The notes below the pieces were generated by a model. The model was not told the origin of the DNA. It saw only the letters and a list, made by a program, of their open reading frames with translations, and did not search any database. This document shows, in pieces, positions 33,948 through 42,751 of a stretch of 64,000 bases of DNA; within the stretch, counting starts at the first letter, position 1, and every line of letters starts with the position of its first letter. The translations under genes and the position numbers were made by a program. This DNA is from Kordiimonadales bacterium IMCC3096 (GTDB taxonomy: Bacteria > Pseudomonadota > Alphaproteobacteria > Minwuiales > Minwuiaceae), in contig CP018227.1 in NCBI GenBank assembly GCA_016865035.1, positions 3,625,501 through 3,689,500 on the forward strand, in the 5' to 3' direction.

Positions 33948-35156
33948 TCACCCGGCGTACCGCTTCAGCAACTGTCGGGCGAGTGATGACATGTGGACCT
34001 GGTCGGGCCCGTCACCCACGCGGATGTAGCGCGCCCAGGTCCAGGCCTTGGGCAGGAAAGTATCCTCCGTGAAGCCCTTGGCGCCGTGCACCTGCATGGC
34101 ACGATCTATGACCTTGGTCGCCATCTTCGGCACAACGATCTTGGCGGCGGCAATCAGGTCGCGGGCAGCCTTGTTGCCCTCGCGGTCCATCTTGTCGGCT
34201 GCCTTGAGCGTCAGCAGTCGCGCCTGCTCGATCTCACAGAAAGACCGTGCGATATCCTCACGCAACGAACCGTGTTCGGAAAGCTTCATGCCGAAGGCTG
34301 TCCGGCTTTCGGCGCGCCTGCACATCAGTTCCAGCGCGCGCTGCGCAGAACCGATGAAGCGCATGCAGTGATGGATGCGACCCGGTCCCAGACGGCCCTG
34401 CGCGATCTCGAAGCCCCGGCCTTCACCCAGAAGCATGTTCGAGACAGGCACGCGGACATTCTCGAACACAATCTCAGGATGACCGCCAGGCGCGCCGGAA
34501 TAGCCGAAGGTGGTGGGGTTACGCTCCTGACGCAGGCCGGGCGTGTCCCTCGGTACCAGAACCATCGACTGCTGTCGGTGGCGGTCCGGGTGATCCGGAT
34601 CGGTCTTCCCCATGACGATCACCAGCTTGCAGCGCTCATTGGCAAATCCCGACGAGAACCATTTTCGGCCGTTGATGACGTAGTCATCGCCGTCACGGGT
34701 GATCCGGCATTCGATATTGGTCGCGTCCGAGGAAGCGACTGCAGGCTCGGTCATGGAGAAGCAGGAGCGGATTTCGCCAGCCAGCAGCGGCTCCAGCCAT
34801 GCACGCTTCTGGTCATCGTCGGCGTAGCGGGCAAGCGTCTCCATGTTGCCCGAATCCGGGGCCGAGCAATTGAAGACCTCGGAAGCCCATTCGACGCGAC
34901 CCATGATCTCGGCAAGCGGCGCATATTCCAGGTTGGTCAGCCCGGCACCGTAACGCGCGTCAGGCATGAACAGGTTCCAGAGTCCGGCCTCCTTGGCACG
35001 TTCCTTCAGATCGTCCAGCACAGGCGGCGTGGTCCATCCGCCTGCCTCGGCCACGTGACGGTCGTATTCATGCTCCAGCGGATAGACATGCTCGTCCATG
35101 AAGGCGCTGACCCGCGCACTCAATTGCATCACCTTCTCGGGAAACTCGAAGTTCAT
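33948..35156 (-). CDS. Acyl-CoA dehydrogenase, ACAD10/11- and LvaC-like
   Basis: 402 residues. FAD/acyl-CoA signatures are [31 protein letters not shown] and the C-terminal [16 protein letters not shown]. The closest group by these features is the ACAD10/11 branch. The gene order kinase - DUF6285 - ACAD with ATGA overlaps is that of lvaA-lvaB-lvaC of levulinate catabolism, in which a 4-hydroxyacyl-CoA is phosphorylated and the phosphate eliminated on an ACAD to bring it into beta-oxidation. It is the last gene of this leftward unit. Confidence 0.9.
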   Translation of the reverse strand: MNFEFPEKVMQLSARVSAFMDEHVYPLEHEYDRHVAEAGGWTTPPVLDDLKERAKEAGLWNLFMPDARYGAGLTNLEYAPLAEIMGRVEWASEVFNCSAPDSGNMETLARYADDDQKRAWLEPLLAGEIRSCFSMTEPAVASSDATNIECRITRDGDDYVINGRKWFSSGFANERCKLVIVMGKTDPDHPDRHRQQSMVLVPRDTPGLRQERNPTTFGYSGAPGGHPEIVFENVRVPVSNMLLGEGRGFEIAQGRLGPGRIHHCMRFIGSAQRALELMCRRAESRTAFGMKLSEHGSLREDIARSFCEIEQARLLTLKAADKMDREGNKAARDLIAAAKIVVPKMATKVIDRAMQVHGAKGFTEDTFLPKAWTWARYIRVGDGPDQVHMSSLARQLLKRYAG

Positions 35157-35527
35157 CGGCTGACCTCTCGGTTTTCGGGTCGTTTCAGCGCCGAGGGCCG
35201 CACGACCTCCATCTTCAGTTCCACGGTGCGCAGCACCGCCGCAAACGCGGCGTCCCAGCGATCATCCAGATCGCCAGCGCGCAGCGCCCGGCAGAGCGCA
35301 TCGATTTCGTCTTCGTCCTCTCCGGCGCCCGTCAGGCCCCGCAGCGCCACACGTTCTTCGTCACCAAGGTCCGGCCGGTCACGGATCTCCCGCTCGGCGA
35401 TGCCGAGCAAGTGGATCGCGACCCGCAGATCGAACCGATGTTCCTCACTCAGCGTCCCGGCAAGACCCTCCAGGTATTCCCGCACCGTACTGACCAGATC
35501 ATGAGCGGCTGGCTGATCCTGGTTCAT
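35153..35527 (-). CDS. DUF6285-domain protein, LvaB-like
   Basis: 124 residues, highly charged and helical ([20 protein letters not shown], then [14 protein letters not shown]). This family of small proteins is found between an APH-type kinase and an ACAD; in the levulinate operon its member LvaB is required together with the kinase LvaA. Starts at 35527, overlapping the kinase stop by 4 bp, and overlaps the ACAD start by 4 bp. The longer upstream frame is shadow of the kinase. Probably a kinase partner. Confidence 0.82.
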   Translation of the reverse strand: MNQDQPAAHDLVSTVREYLEGLAGTLSEEHRFDLRVAIHLLGIAEREIRDRPDLGDEERVALRGLTGAGEDEDEIDALCRALRAGDLDDRWDAAFAAVLRTVELKMEVVRPSALKRPENREVSR

Positions 35528-36543
35528 TCTGGAGCCCTCCCGCTCAGTGCCTGCATCAGTTCGTGCTCGACCATGGCGACATTGCGACCGCAGGCGGCCC
35601 AGACCATGGAGCGACGGCCCTCGTGAACGTGGCCGAAGCCCTGCATGACGTTCAGGATGGCCCAGCGGACCATGCCGAAGATCTCCCAGTAGCGGACTTC
35701 GTCGTCGTCGACCTTCCGTCCGCTCGCGGCCTCGTAGGCCGCATAGAGGTCCTTGCGCGCGCCGAAGCCACCGACAGGCCGGGCCAGATTGCCGAACCGC
35801 CAGGACGGAACGCAGAGCCAGCCGAGATCCTCCAAGGGGCGACCGTGATGGCTGCATTCCCAGTCGAGGATGGCAACGATTCCTGTCTCGTTGACGATGA
35901 AGTTTCCGTTCCGGAAATCGCCGTGCAGTGACACCGTCTCGCCGCCGATCGGGCGGTTCAGCTCCAGCCAGCGCAGACCGAGTTCCAGCGCCGGATGCGG
36001 CTCCCGGTAGAGGTCCAGCCGTTCGCGCTGCGCCGCCAGCGGGTCAGCAGTATCGGGTACATCGGCCAGGAAGCCGGTGGCCCCGAGGCCGAAATCGTGG
36101 ATTGCCGCAAGCAGCTCACCGCAGCGCGCCGCCAGTCCCGGGCGGATTGCGTCAAATTGCGGATCACTGTTGATCCGTCGTGGCAGGGTCTCACCCTCGA
36201 CGAACCCCATGACGAACCCTCGGCCGAGGTCATCCGCGGAATCCAGTTCGAAGACAGGTTCCGGTACCGGCAGGCCACGTGCGTGCGCCAGCTCCAGCAG
36301 CTGGTACTGCTTGTGCGACGGCAGGAACGGATTTCCCACCCCCTCGTAGGTCTCACGGCGAAGCACCAGCCGTCGGGCCACACCGTTGGTTTCGGTCACC
36401 TCGAAGATGGCGGTATGATTGATGCCGCCCATGCTTGGTTCGCCAACAGGCACGACGTCGGCGCGCGTGCCGAAGCGTCGGCGCGAGGCTCTGGCCAGCC
36501 GTTCGACGAACGCCGGTTCGTCAAGCGCCTTCGATGCGGTCAT
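35524..36543 (-). CDS. Aminoglycoside-phosphotransferase-fold kinase, LvaA/ACAD10-kinase-like
   Basis: 339 residues. The APH fold is marked by the catalytic loop SLHGDFRNGNFIV and the metal-binding ILDWECSHHGRPLEDLGWLC. N-terminal segment GINHTAIFEV is the nucleotide-binding loop of the ACAD10/11 kinase branch. In that branch the substrate is a 4-hydroxyacyl-CoA, not an antibiotic. First gene of the three-gene coupled unit 36543-33948. Antibiotic resistance is an unlikely role given the context. Confidence 0.88.
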   Translation of the reverse strand: MTASKALDEPAFVERLARASRRRFGTRADVVPVGEPSMGGINHTAIFEVTETNGVARRLVLRRETYEGVGNPFLPSHKQYQLLELAHARGLPVPEPVFELDSADDLGRGFVMGFVEGETLPRRINSDPQFDAIRPGLAARCGELLAAIHDFGLGATGFLADVPDTADPLAAQRERLDLYREPHPALELGLRWLELNRPIGGETVSLHGDFRNGNFIVNETGIVAILDWECSHHGRPLEDLGWLCVPSWRFGNLARPVGGFGARKDLYAAYEAASGRKVDDDEVRYWEIFGMVRWAILNVMQGFGHVHEGRRSMVWAACGRNVAMVEHELMQALSGRAPE

Positions 36544-36664
36544 GCGTCTCCCTCCCCGGATGCGCCATACCGTGTGTCCCAGTGTGGAACGGTGTCGGGA
36601 TGAACGCTATAGCAGCTTGCCGCAACCGGCGTCTAACAGCGCCTCAGTGTACGGGCGGGGCAGG

Positions 36665-36705
36665 GTAGGGTCAGCGCAGATCTGATGTGGTCGCGGTCTG
36701 ACGTG
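36665..36705 (+). repeat. Solo IS6 left-end relic (R2)
   Basis: GGGTCAGCGCAGATCTGATG followed by TGGTCGCGG matches the left inverted repeat and following bases of the intact IS6 elements (GTCAGAGCAAATCTGTTGTG). No transposase remnant follows. It lies between the kinase and the FrnE-like gene. Confidence 0.6.
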
Positions 36706-36847
36706 CGAAACTCGGCGTACCGGAGAGGGGTCGCAAGGCGAAGCGTCGAACCGGCCATCTTTCGCGCCGTCGCCAGCATGGACTATTGTCGGGCACAGGC
36801 GCCTGCCGATATGCGGCGCGCGCGGACATGATCGAGAGGATGACCAG

Positions 36848-37492
36848 ATGACCCAGCCACTTCGCATCGATATCGTGTCCGACGTGATGTGTCCCTGGTG
36901 CATCATCGGCTACCGCCAGCTGGCGGAGGCGCTGGACGCCACGGGCACCGCGCACGACATCCACTGGCACCCGTTCGAACTGAACCCCGACATGCCCCCG
37001 GAAGGGCAGAACGTCCGGGAGCACATTGCCGAGAAATATGGCTCGACACCGGAACAGTCCGACAAGAGCCGCAAGCAGATGACCGCCATCGGCGCGGATC
37101 TCGGCTTCGACTTCCGCTACACCGACGACATGCGGATGCACAACACGTTCAATGCCCACCAGTTGCTGCACTGGGCGGACACCCAGGGTCGCAAGCACGA
37201 CCTCAAGCTGGCACTGTTCACCGCCCATTTCACCGATGGCCGCGATCTCTCCGACGACGCCGTGCTGGCCGACGTGGCGAGCGAGACCGGTCTCGACCGG
37301 GCCGAGGCCCTGGCGGTTCTGGCCGACCAGCGCTTCGCGACGGACGTCCGCCAGATCGAGAACTTCTGGCTCCAGCAAGGCATCCGCGGCGTCCCCGCCG
37401 TCGTCCTCGACCGCAAGCATCTGGTGACGGGCGCGCAGGGGGTCGAGAACTACACCAGCATCCTGGGGCAGCTTGCGAAGGGAGCGGGGTGA
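36848..37492 (+). CDS. DsbA-family/FrnE-like thioredoxin-fold oxidoreductase
   Basis: 214 residues with the DsbA-type CPWC redox motif at the N-terminus (IVSDVMCPWCIIGYRQL) and the cis-proline region RGVPAVVLD. No signal peptide, so a cytoplasmic FrnE/2-hydroxychromene-2-carboxylate isomerase-like thioredoxin-fold protein. FrnE proteins occur with polyketide and aromatic metabolism and in stress responses. Monocistronic, convergent with the EamA gene. Confidence 0.92.
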   Translation: MTQPLRIDIVSDVMCPWCIIGYRQLAEALDATGTAHDIHWHPFELNPDMPPEGQNVREHIAEKYGSTPEQSDKSRKQMTAIGADLGFDFRYTDDMRMHNTFNAHQLLHWADTQGRKHDLKLALFTAHFTDGRDLSDDAVLADVASETGLDRAEALAVLADQRFATDVRQIENFWLQQGIRGVPAVVLDRKHLVTGAQGVENYTSILGQLAKGAG

Positions 37493-37573
37493 TTCACCTC
37501 GATGCTGCCAACTGTCGAGCTCGAAACGCGGCGGAAGAAGAGCCGCGCGGTGTCAGGACCACTCCGGGGCTGT

Positions 37574-38512
37574 TCAGCGGTTCGGATACGGCTTCCGGTG
37601 CCGCTCGCGATAGGTGATGTAGAGCCCCGAAGCGACCACGACTGCTGAACCAATCCAGGTCCAGAGGTCGGGAATTTCAGTGAAGATCAGGTAGCCGAAG
37701 AGCCCGGAAACGACGAGCTGAATGTAGGTGATGGGCGCCACCACCGACGCGAGGCTGTACTGGAAGGCCTTGACCACGAAGTACTGTCCGAAGCCACCGA
37801 GCACACCGATCAGGAAGTACAGGAGCCAGTGCCAGACCGAGATGGGCCAGACTCCGGGCTCGACCAGGAAGAAGAGACCGGCGGCGACGGCGCCGACCAT
37901 TGCCGTGTAGGTGATGGTCGTTTCAGGTGTGTCATCCGCGGCGATCTTCCGCGTAAGTATCTGGTAGACAGAGAACATGATCATGTTGGCCACGACGAGA
38001 AGCATCGCCCAGTGATAGCCCGCGCCACCCGGCTGGATGATGATCAGTGCCCCCACGAAGCCGACCGCGACGGCCGCCCAACGCCTCGGGCCGACCTTCT
38101 CTCCGAGGAAAGGCACGGAGAGTGCGGTAACGACGATGGGCGTCGTGAAGACGATCGCCATGGCCACCGCAAGTTCGAGGTAGCGCAGCGCGTAGACGAA
38201 GAATGCCGTCGAGATGAACAGCAGCAGCGAGCGCACGAGCTGGATGCCCGTTCGCTTGCTGCGCAACAGGACGATGCCGTGGAACGGCATGAAGGCGACG
38301 ATCATGACCAGGAGATGCCCGGCATAGCGGGCCCAGACGATCTGGCCGCTGGGGTAGAAGTCGTTGAGGTACTTAACGCCGGCATTCATCGCCGGCAGCG
38401 TCAGGCTCGCCATGAGCATGAACGCAATTCCCAGCAGATTCTCGCGCGGCGTCGGTTCTGCCCGAAAATGATGGGTCGGCTGGCCCGCCCCGCTGGATCG
38501 CGGCGTGCTCAT
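37574..38512 (-). CDS. EamA/DMT-superfamily transporter
   Basis: 312 residues with ten hydrophobic segments in two five-helix halves, the EamA (RhaT/drug-metabolite exporter) layout; short hydrophilic N-terminal tail, C-terminal positively charged YRERHRKP. Such proteins export amino acids, metabolites or drugs. Convergent with the FrnE-like gene, 81 bp apart; 196 bp to the MFS gene on the same strand. Confidence 0.92.
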   Translation of the reverse strand: MSTPRSSGAGQPTHHFRAEPTPRENLLGIAFMLMASLTLPAMNAGVKYLNDFYPSGQIVWARYAGHLLVMIVAFMPFHGIVLLRSKRTGIQLVRSLLLFISTAFFVYALRYLELAVAMAIVFTTPIVVTALSVPFLGEKVGPRRWAAVAVGFVGALIIIQPGGAGYHWAMLLVVANMIMFSVYQILTRKIAADDTPETTITYTAMVGAVAAGLFFLVEPGVWPISVWHWLLYFLIGVLGGFGQYFVVKAFQYSLASVVAPITYIQLVVSGLFGYLIFTEIPDLWTWIGSAVVVASGLYITYRERHRKPYPNR

Positions 38513-38708
38513 GATTCAGGCGACAGGAATACGTCGGCAGGTTCGTCCATCGTCGCGGCCCTCCTCTCCCATCGATAGCGCGCGTGGTGGCTGCCTGGCC
38601 ATGCTGAATGCGCAGGGCTCCCGAACATTGTTCCGTCACCGTTTCGACCGGACGTGTCGCGTTCGAACGGAAACCGGTCTGCACTGGCGGATGGCGGCCG
38701 ATTGTCCG

Positions 38709-39974
38709 TCAGGGAGTGGTTCCGTCCTCGCTCTTCGCGTCGGACTGCTCTGTCGCCCAGGCACCCGCTGACTCCACGGCAACAGGCGAGGCGGTAGGCA
38801 GCACACCCAGATAGCTCTCGGTGTCCGCCACCGGAACCGGCGGGCGTCTCGTCATGCGGAAGAGCGCGTAAAGGGCGATGGACCCGAAGGTTGTGCCGAG
38901 GACGAGCCAGAAAGCGGAGGGCCCGATCTGTTGCATCGCCCAGCCGGTGATCAATGGTCCCAGAATGGCACCAACACCGAAGGTCAGTATGAGACCTCCG
39001 GATGCGGATGGCATGTCTTCGGCCGACAGGAAATCGTTGGTATATGCCAGGAACAGCGCATAGAGCGGCGTTGTCACACCACCCGCAAAGAAGGCAGCGG
39101 CCATCAGAAGCCAGAGGTTTCCTCCAACGACCCAACTCAGCATGCAGGTTGCGGCACCGAGGGCGGCTGCACCAAAGATCAGCTTGCGGCGATCCATTCG
39201 ATCAGAAAGCCAGCCAATAGGATACTGAAGCAGCAGCGCCCCGCCGAACAGCATCGCAACGAAAAGCGAGATCTGTGATGCGGTCAGTCCGATCTTCGTG
39301 CCGAAGACCGGGCCCATGCCCGATTGGGTGGCATAGACGCTGCCAAGCAGGAATATCCCGACGGTACCGAGCGGCGAACGCGCGAACAGCTTGCGCAATG
39401 ACATGGGACGGGCAACCTCGGTCACCGGTGCCGGACTGACGGACAGCAGTATTGGTGCAAATGAGATCGAGACAAGGATCGACGCGACGATGAAGAGCCC
39501 GGCGGTTCCCGCATCTCCAAGGGTCAGCAACCCCTGTGCTCCGATGATGCCCAGCGTCTGTGCAATCATGTAGGCCGACAGCACTTTTCCGCGGTTCTCG
39601 TTGGTCGCCGCGTCGTTCAGCCAGCTCTCTGCCGCGACATATATGCCTGACATGCAGAACCCGACAAGCAACCGCAGCAGCACCCAGGCCCATGGTTCGG
39701 CCAACAGCGTGAACGCGATCAGTCCGGCGGACATGAAGCTGCCCAGCGCGGCGAAGACGCGCACATGGCCAACCCGCCGGATCAGCGATGGCGTCAGCTG
39801 TGCGCCCAGCAGAAAGCCGAGAAAGTACCCGGACGTGACAATCGCCAGTTCCGGCGAGGTGAACCCCTCTATCCCGCCCCGCAGACCGATGAGCGTGAAG
39901 TGCATGCCGTTGCCGAGCATGATCAGCACGATACCCAGAAGGAGAGCCCAGACGCCGCTCAGGACCGTGAACAT
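38709..39974 (-). CDS. MFS transporter (YcaD-like)
   Basis: 421 residues, twelve predicted helices. The central loop motif GWLSDRMDRRKLIFGAA is the MFS A-motif repeat, and residues 1-20 are hydrophobic from the start. Overall resembles the YcaD-type MFS permeases. Hydrophilic C-terminal tail rich in Glu/Ala/Ser. Substrate unknown. Divergent from the DUF1326 gene across 222 bp containing an IS6 relic. Confidence 0.9.
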   Translation of the reverse strand: MFTVLSGVWALLLGIVLIMLGNGMHFTLIGLRGGIEGFTSPELAIVTSGYFLGFLLGAQLTPSLIRRVGHVRVFAALGSFMSAGLIAFTLLAEPWAWVLLRLLVGFCMSGIYVAAESWLNDAATNENRGKVLSAYMIAQTLGIIGAQGLLTLGDAGTAGLFIVASILVSISFAPILLSVSPAPVTEVARPMSLRKLFARSPLGTVGIFLLGSVYATQSGMGPVFGTKIGLTASQISLFVAMLFGGALLLQYPIGWLSDRMDRRKLIFGAAALGAATCMLSWVVGGNLWLLMAAAFFAGGVTTPLYALFLAYTNDFLSAEDMPSASGGLILTFGVGAILGPLITGWAMQQIGPSAFWLVLGTTFGSIALYALFRMTRRPPVPVADTESYLGVLPTASPVAVESAGAWATEQSDAKSEDGTTP

Positions 39975-40075
39975 GAAACGACCTTTTGCCCGTTGAGGTT
40001 CGTCTTCGGTATCCGGAGCGTTGCATCAGCCAGGGACCGATGCAACGTCAACAGTGTCAACGGTCTGAATGATGC

Positions 40076-40118
40076 GGGCATTGCCGGAGCAGATCTGATG
40101 TGGTCGCGTCAGGCTGCC
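40076..40118 (+). repeat. Solo IS6 left-end relic (R3)
   Basis: GGGCATTGCCGGAGCAGATC followed by TGATGTGGTCGCG aligns with the IS6 left end (GGCATTGTCAGAGCAAATCT). It shares the exact string GCAGATCTGATGTGGTCGCG with relic R2, so R2 and R3 derive from the same IS6 subtype. It sits 80 bp upstream of the DUF1326 gene. Confidence 0.65.
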
Positions 40119-40196
40119 AGGGGGCGGCAGCGCCCTTTCACAGGCACTGCAACCTTTATATGCTCCAGAGGGATTGCGGATAAGGGGGGCATCGCG

Positions 40197-40799
40197 ATGG
40201 GCTGGATGATCGAAGGCGAACTTGTGGTGAACTGCAACTGCGCGGTCTTCTGTCCCTGCGTCATCTCTCTCGGTCAGCATCCCCCAACGGAAGGCTACTG
40301 CCAGGCCTGGTTCGGCCTGAACATCGACAAGGGTCATTTCGGGAAGACCGATCTTTCGGGCCTGAAGGTGGGACTGCTGCTCGACATTCCAGGCCTGATG
40401 TCACGCGGGAACTACACGCTGGCCGGCTATATCGACGAGCAGGCCGACGACGACGCATTCGAAGCGCTGACACAGCTCTTCACGGGCCAGGCAGGCGGTC
40501 CACTGGTTGTCTTCGATGTGCTGGTCAGCACAAATCTGGGCTTTGAGCGGGCGCCGATCACCTATGTCGCCGATGGCGCCGCACGGCATATTCAGGTCGG
40601 GCAGCACATATGGGGCGATGTCGAGCCCATTGCCGGCAACGATTTGGACCGGCCCGTCACCATCACGAACTCCGAGTACTGGCCCGGCCCGGAGATCACC
40701 GTGGCCCAGGCGAAACGCGGGCGCGTGCGAGCCTTCGGCAGGATCTGGAACTTCGACGACCGCAGCGCCGAAATCATGCCGGTCTCCTGGCAAGGCTAG
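40197..40799 (+). CDS. DUF1326-domain protein
   Basis: 200 residues. A cysteine cluster CNCAVFCPC near the N-terminus suggests metal or redox function. The rest is a compact beta-rich domain. No biochemical role is established to my knowledge. ATG 40197 is preceded by a GGGGGG-type ribosome-binding site; the long upstream frame is shadow. It lies 16 bp before the DUF2182 gene, a pairing seen in many proteobacteria. Confidence 0.88.
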   Translation: MGWMIEGELVVNCNCAVFCPCVISLGQHPPTEGYCQAWFGLNIDKGHFGKTDLSGLKVGLLLDIPGLMSRGNYTLAGYIDEQADDDAFEALTQLFTGQAGGPLVVFDVLVSTNLGFERAPITYVADGAARHIQVGQHIWGDVEPIAGNDLDRPVTITNSEYWPGPEITVAQAKRGRVRAFGRIWNFDDRSAEIMPVSWQG

Positions 40800-40815
40800 C
40801 CGAAGGGCCGCATAG

Positions 40816-41589
40816 ATGAATCAACCCGGTCCGGAACCATCGCGGGACGCTGGCTCGGTCCGTATGCGGACTGGCGAGCGAATCTACCTGCTTAGTGCCA
40901 TCGCGCTGATCTCTCTGCTTTGCTGGGCCTATCTGCTGGCGGGGGCGGGCATGCAGATGGGCATGCGTGCCGACTGGGATGCTGCCTATGCCGGACTGAT
41001 GTTCATGATGTGGTGGCTCATGATGGTGGCAATGATGCTGCCTTCCGCCGCGCCCATGATCATGATGTTCGCGAAGATCAGTCGGCGGCCTGAACACGGC
41101 GCGTTGCCAGCCCTGCCGGTCGTGCTCTTCACGCTCGCCTATGCCGTGGCATGGGCGGTCTTCAGTGTCGTGGCGGTTGCCCTGCAATGGGGCCTGGAGG
41201 CCAGCGGCCTGATCTCGCCCATGCTGAAGAGCACGAGCGGTGTGCTGAGCGGTGCGATCCTCGTTGCTGCCGGGCTCTACCAGCTTACGCCGCTGAAGCA
41301 CATGTGCCTGCGCCACTGCCGCTCGCCGCTGCAGTTCGTGCTGGGCCGTTGGCGAAACGGTCTGGGCGGTGCCTGGCGCATGGGGCTCGAGCATGGCGCC
41401 TACTGCGTCGGCTGCTGCTGGTTTCTGATGGCCCTGCTGTTCGTCGGCGGCGTGATGAACATCTACTGGATTGCCGGGCTGACACTGCTTGTGCTGGTGG
41501 AGAAGACGATCCCGGTCGGGCGCTGGTTCGGCCAGGCGCTGGGTCTGGGCCTGACGGCCTGGGGCGTGTGGCTGCTGGCCGGCTTCTGA
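40816..41589 (+). CDS. DUF2182 integral membrane protein, putative metal-binding
   Basis: 257 residues with about seven membrane helices. Helix segments are rich in Met/Trp (MFMMWWLMMVAMMLPSAAPM), and there are Cys/His positions in MCLRHCRSP, EHGAYCVGCCW that could bind metal. The family is annotated as predicted metal-binding integral membrane proteins. Co-transcribed with DUF1326; the pair may handle a metal such as copper, but this is inference. Confidence 0.88.
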   Translation: MNQPGPEPSRDAGSVRMRTGERIYLLSAIALISLLCWAYLLAGAGMQMGMRADWDAAYAGLMFMMWWLMMVAMMLPSAAPMIMMFAKISRRPEHGALPALPVVLFTLAYAVAWAVFSVVAVALQWGLEASGLISPMLKSTSGVLSGAILVAAGLYQLTPLKHMCLRHCRSPLQFVLGRWRNGLGGAWRMGLEHGAYCVGCCWFLMALLFVGGVMNIYWIAGLTLLVLVEKTIPVGRWFGQALGLGLTAWGVWLLAGF

Positions 41590-41722
41590 AGCCAGATGCC
41601 CGAGTGGACCGGCAGGATTGCAGGATCCCCCGGACCTCCAGCCCACAGCCAGGCTGGCGTGACGCAGCCTTGGAAAATCCGATCCACCGGTCGCCCGAGG
41701 TCATGTCGGCACGCAGTGGGGC

Positions 41723-41950
41723 CGTGGGTTCGCGGGAGAAGGGATGGTGGTGTCCGCAGTCCCCGCCGAACCGGTCTCTTGCATCCTGCCCCTGATATAC
41801 AGGGAATTTACAGGGAAAATTCCTGATTCTGGGCCTGATTAGCCTATCAGCCGCGCCTGCAGCCCAGCGTTTCCGCGGGTTCGCGCCCCAAATTCCCTGC
41901 TCACAGGAACAGGGAATTTGGGGACCTGCATCAGGGAACATTTATCGGGT
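41723..41950 (+). repeat. Dispersed repeat copy B: 63-bp core plus CAGGGAATTT iterations
   Basis: The core 41723-41785 matches 52091-52153 at 60 of 63 positions. It is followed by irregular repeats of CAGGGAA with variable tails on both strands (for example near 41807, 41817, 41898 and 41935), producing short TGN/QGN-like peptides if translated. Not a CRISPR: unit spacing is irregular and no spacers recur. It occupies most of the 557-bp gene-free stretch 41590-42146. Confidence 0.8.
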
Positions 41951-42084
41951 TTCAGGGAAGCTGCGGCCGGTTTGCAGGGTAGTACCGGATCTGATTGGGA
42001 AGGGGATCTGGCTGTGTGGTTGCCATGCCGTCGGATGACTTCTTCCGCCATAAGGTTGCCGTCAACGGCGCCATCGTGATCGGA

Positions 42085-42133
42085 GCCGGAAAACTCCAAT
42101 TTCATACGGGCGAGTTTCCAGGGGGCAGAGCAC
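42085..42133. repeat. 49-bp imperfect repeat, left copy
   Basis: GCCGGAAAACTCC...GGGGGCAGAGCAC; about 41 of 49 bases match the copy at 54510-54558, same orientation. Looks like the end of a vanished insertion sequence; the family is not identified. It lies just past the GIY-YIG stop. Confidence 0.5.
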
Positions 42134-42146
42134 CGGGACCGAACAC

Positions 42147-42674
42147 CTAACGTTCCGAATCGACGTTGAACCACGGTTTCCAGACCCCGATCAGCCGGTT
42201 TTCTCCGAAAAACCGGTCTTCAATTGTGTTCTCGGAGAACTCGTTAGAGAATGAGAACCCTACATTTTCGGAAATGATCTCAATGGGACATGGGTGATCG
42301 GGGAAAATATTCTCTATCCCAAATCTCAACTGGCACGAGGTCGTTTTGGCTCTCGGCCTGACAACTCCTACCGAAATTTCGTGAAGGCGGCCACGCGAAC
42401 CACTTTTGATGTGTAGTGAGAAGCGTTTCTTGATGTTCGTCGATTTGCCGACATAAAGGCATGGAAAGCTGAGTTCGTCTGGCCACCAATCTTTGTATTC
42501 TACGGAGACCAGTCTCCCGCTGGGACCTTTCAGCACGATATTCCGGTTTGCCTTCAAGAGTTTGGTTTTGTCGCCAATCCACCAAAACGCATAGAGGCCT
42601 GCGCTCTCAGGTAGACGGATCCGCCGGGACCGAATGATATCGGCGACCGGTTTTATCTGGTCCTTCGAATGCAT
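42147..42674 (-). CDS. GIY-YIG nuclease-domain protein
   Basis: 175 residues. The GIY part reads AGLYAFWWIG and the YIG part CLYVGKSTNIKKRF, with Arg following as in GIY-YIG endonucleases; a C-terminal Asn in ENTIEDRFFGENRL is plausible for the remaining active site. Base composition is clearly more AT-rich than the metabolic genes, a sign of transfer. The IS3 end lies only 16 bp upstream of the ATG and no ribosome-binding site is present, so the N-terminus or promoter may have been cut off by the IS. Homing or defence role possible. Confidence 0.75.
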   Translation of the reverse strand: MHSKDQIKPVADIIRSRRIRLPESAGLYAFWWIGDKTKLLKANRNIVLKGPSGRLVSVEYKDWWPDELSFPCLYVGKSTNIKKRFSLHIKSGSRGRLHEISVGVVRPRAKTTSCQLRFGIENIFPDHPCPIEIISENVGFSFSNEFSENTIEDRFFGENRLIGVWKPWFNVDSER

Positions 42675-42751
42675 CGACGCGATCGTTGCCAGAGGTGGTT
42701 CGGTTCGTTTGAACAGTTTCGAGCCGTTTCTTAGGTGGATTTTCCGCTTGG

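Noticed and set aside
35524-36543. APH-fold gene as an aminoglycoside resistance determinant.
   Set aside because: Coupling with DUF6285 and ACAD genes and the GINHTAIFEV-type N-terminus fit the hydroxyacyl-CoA kinase branch.
41785-41950. CAGGGAATTT iterations considered as a CRISPR array.
   Set aside because: Units are about 10 bp, occur on both strands at irregular spacing, and there are no equal-length spacers or cas genes.
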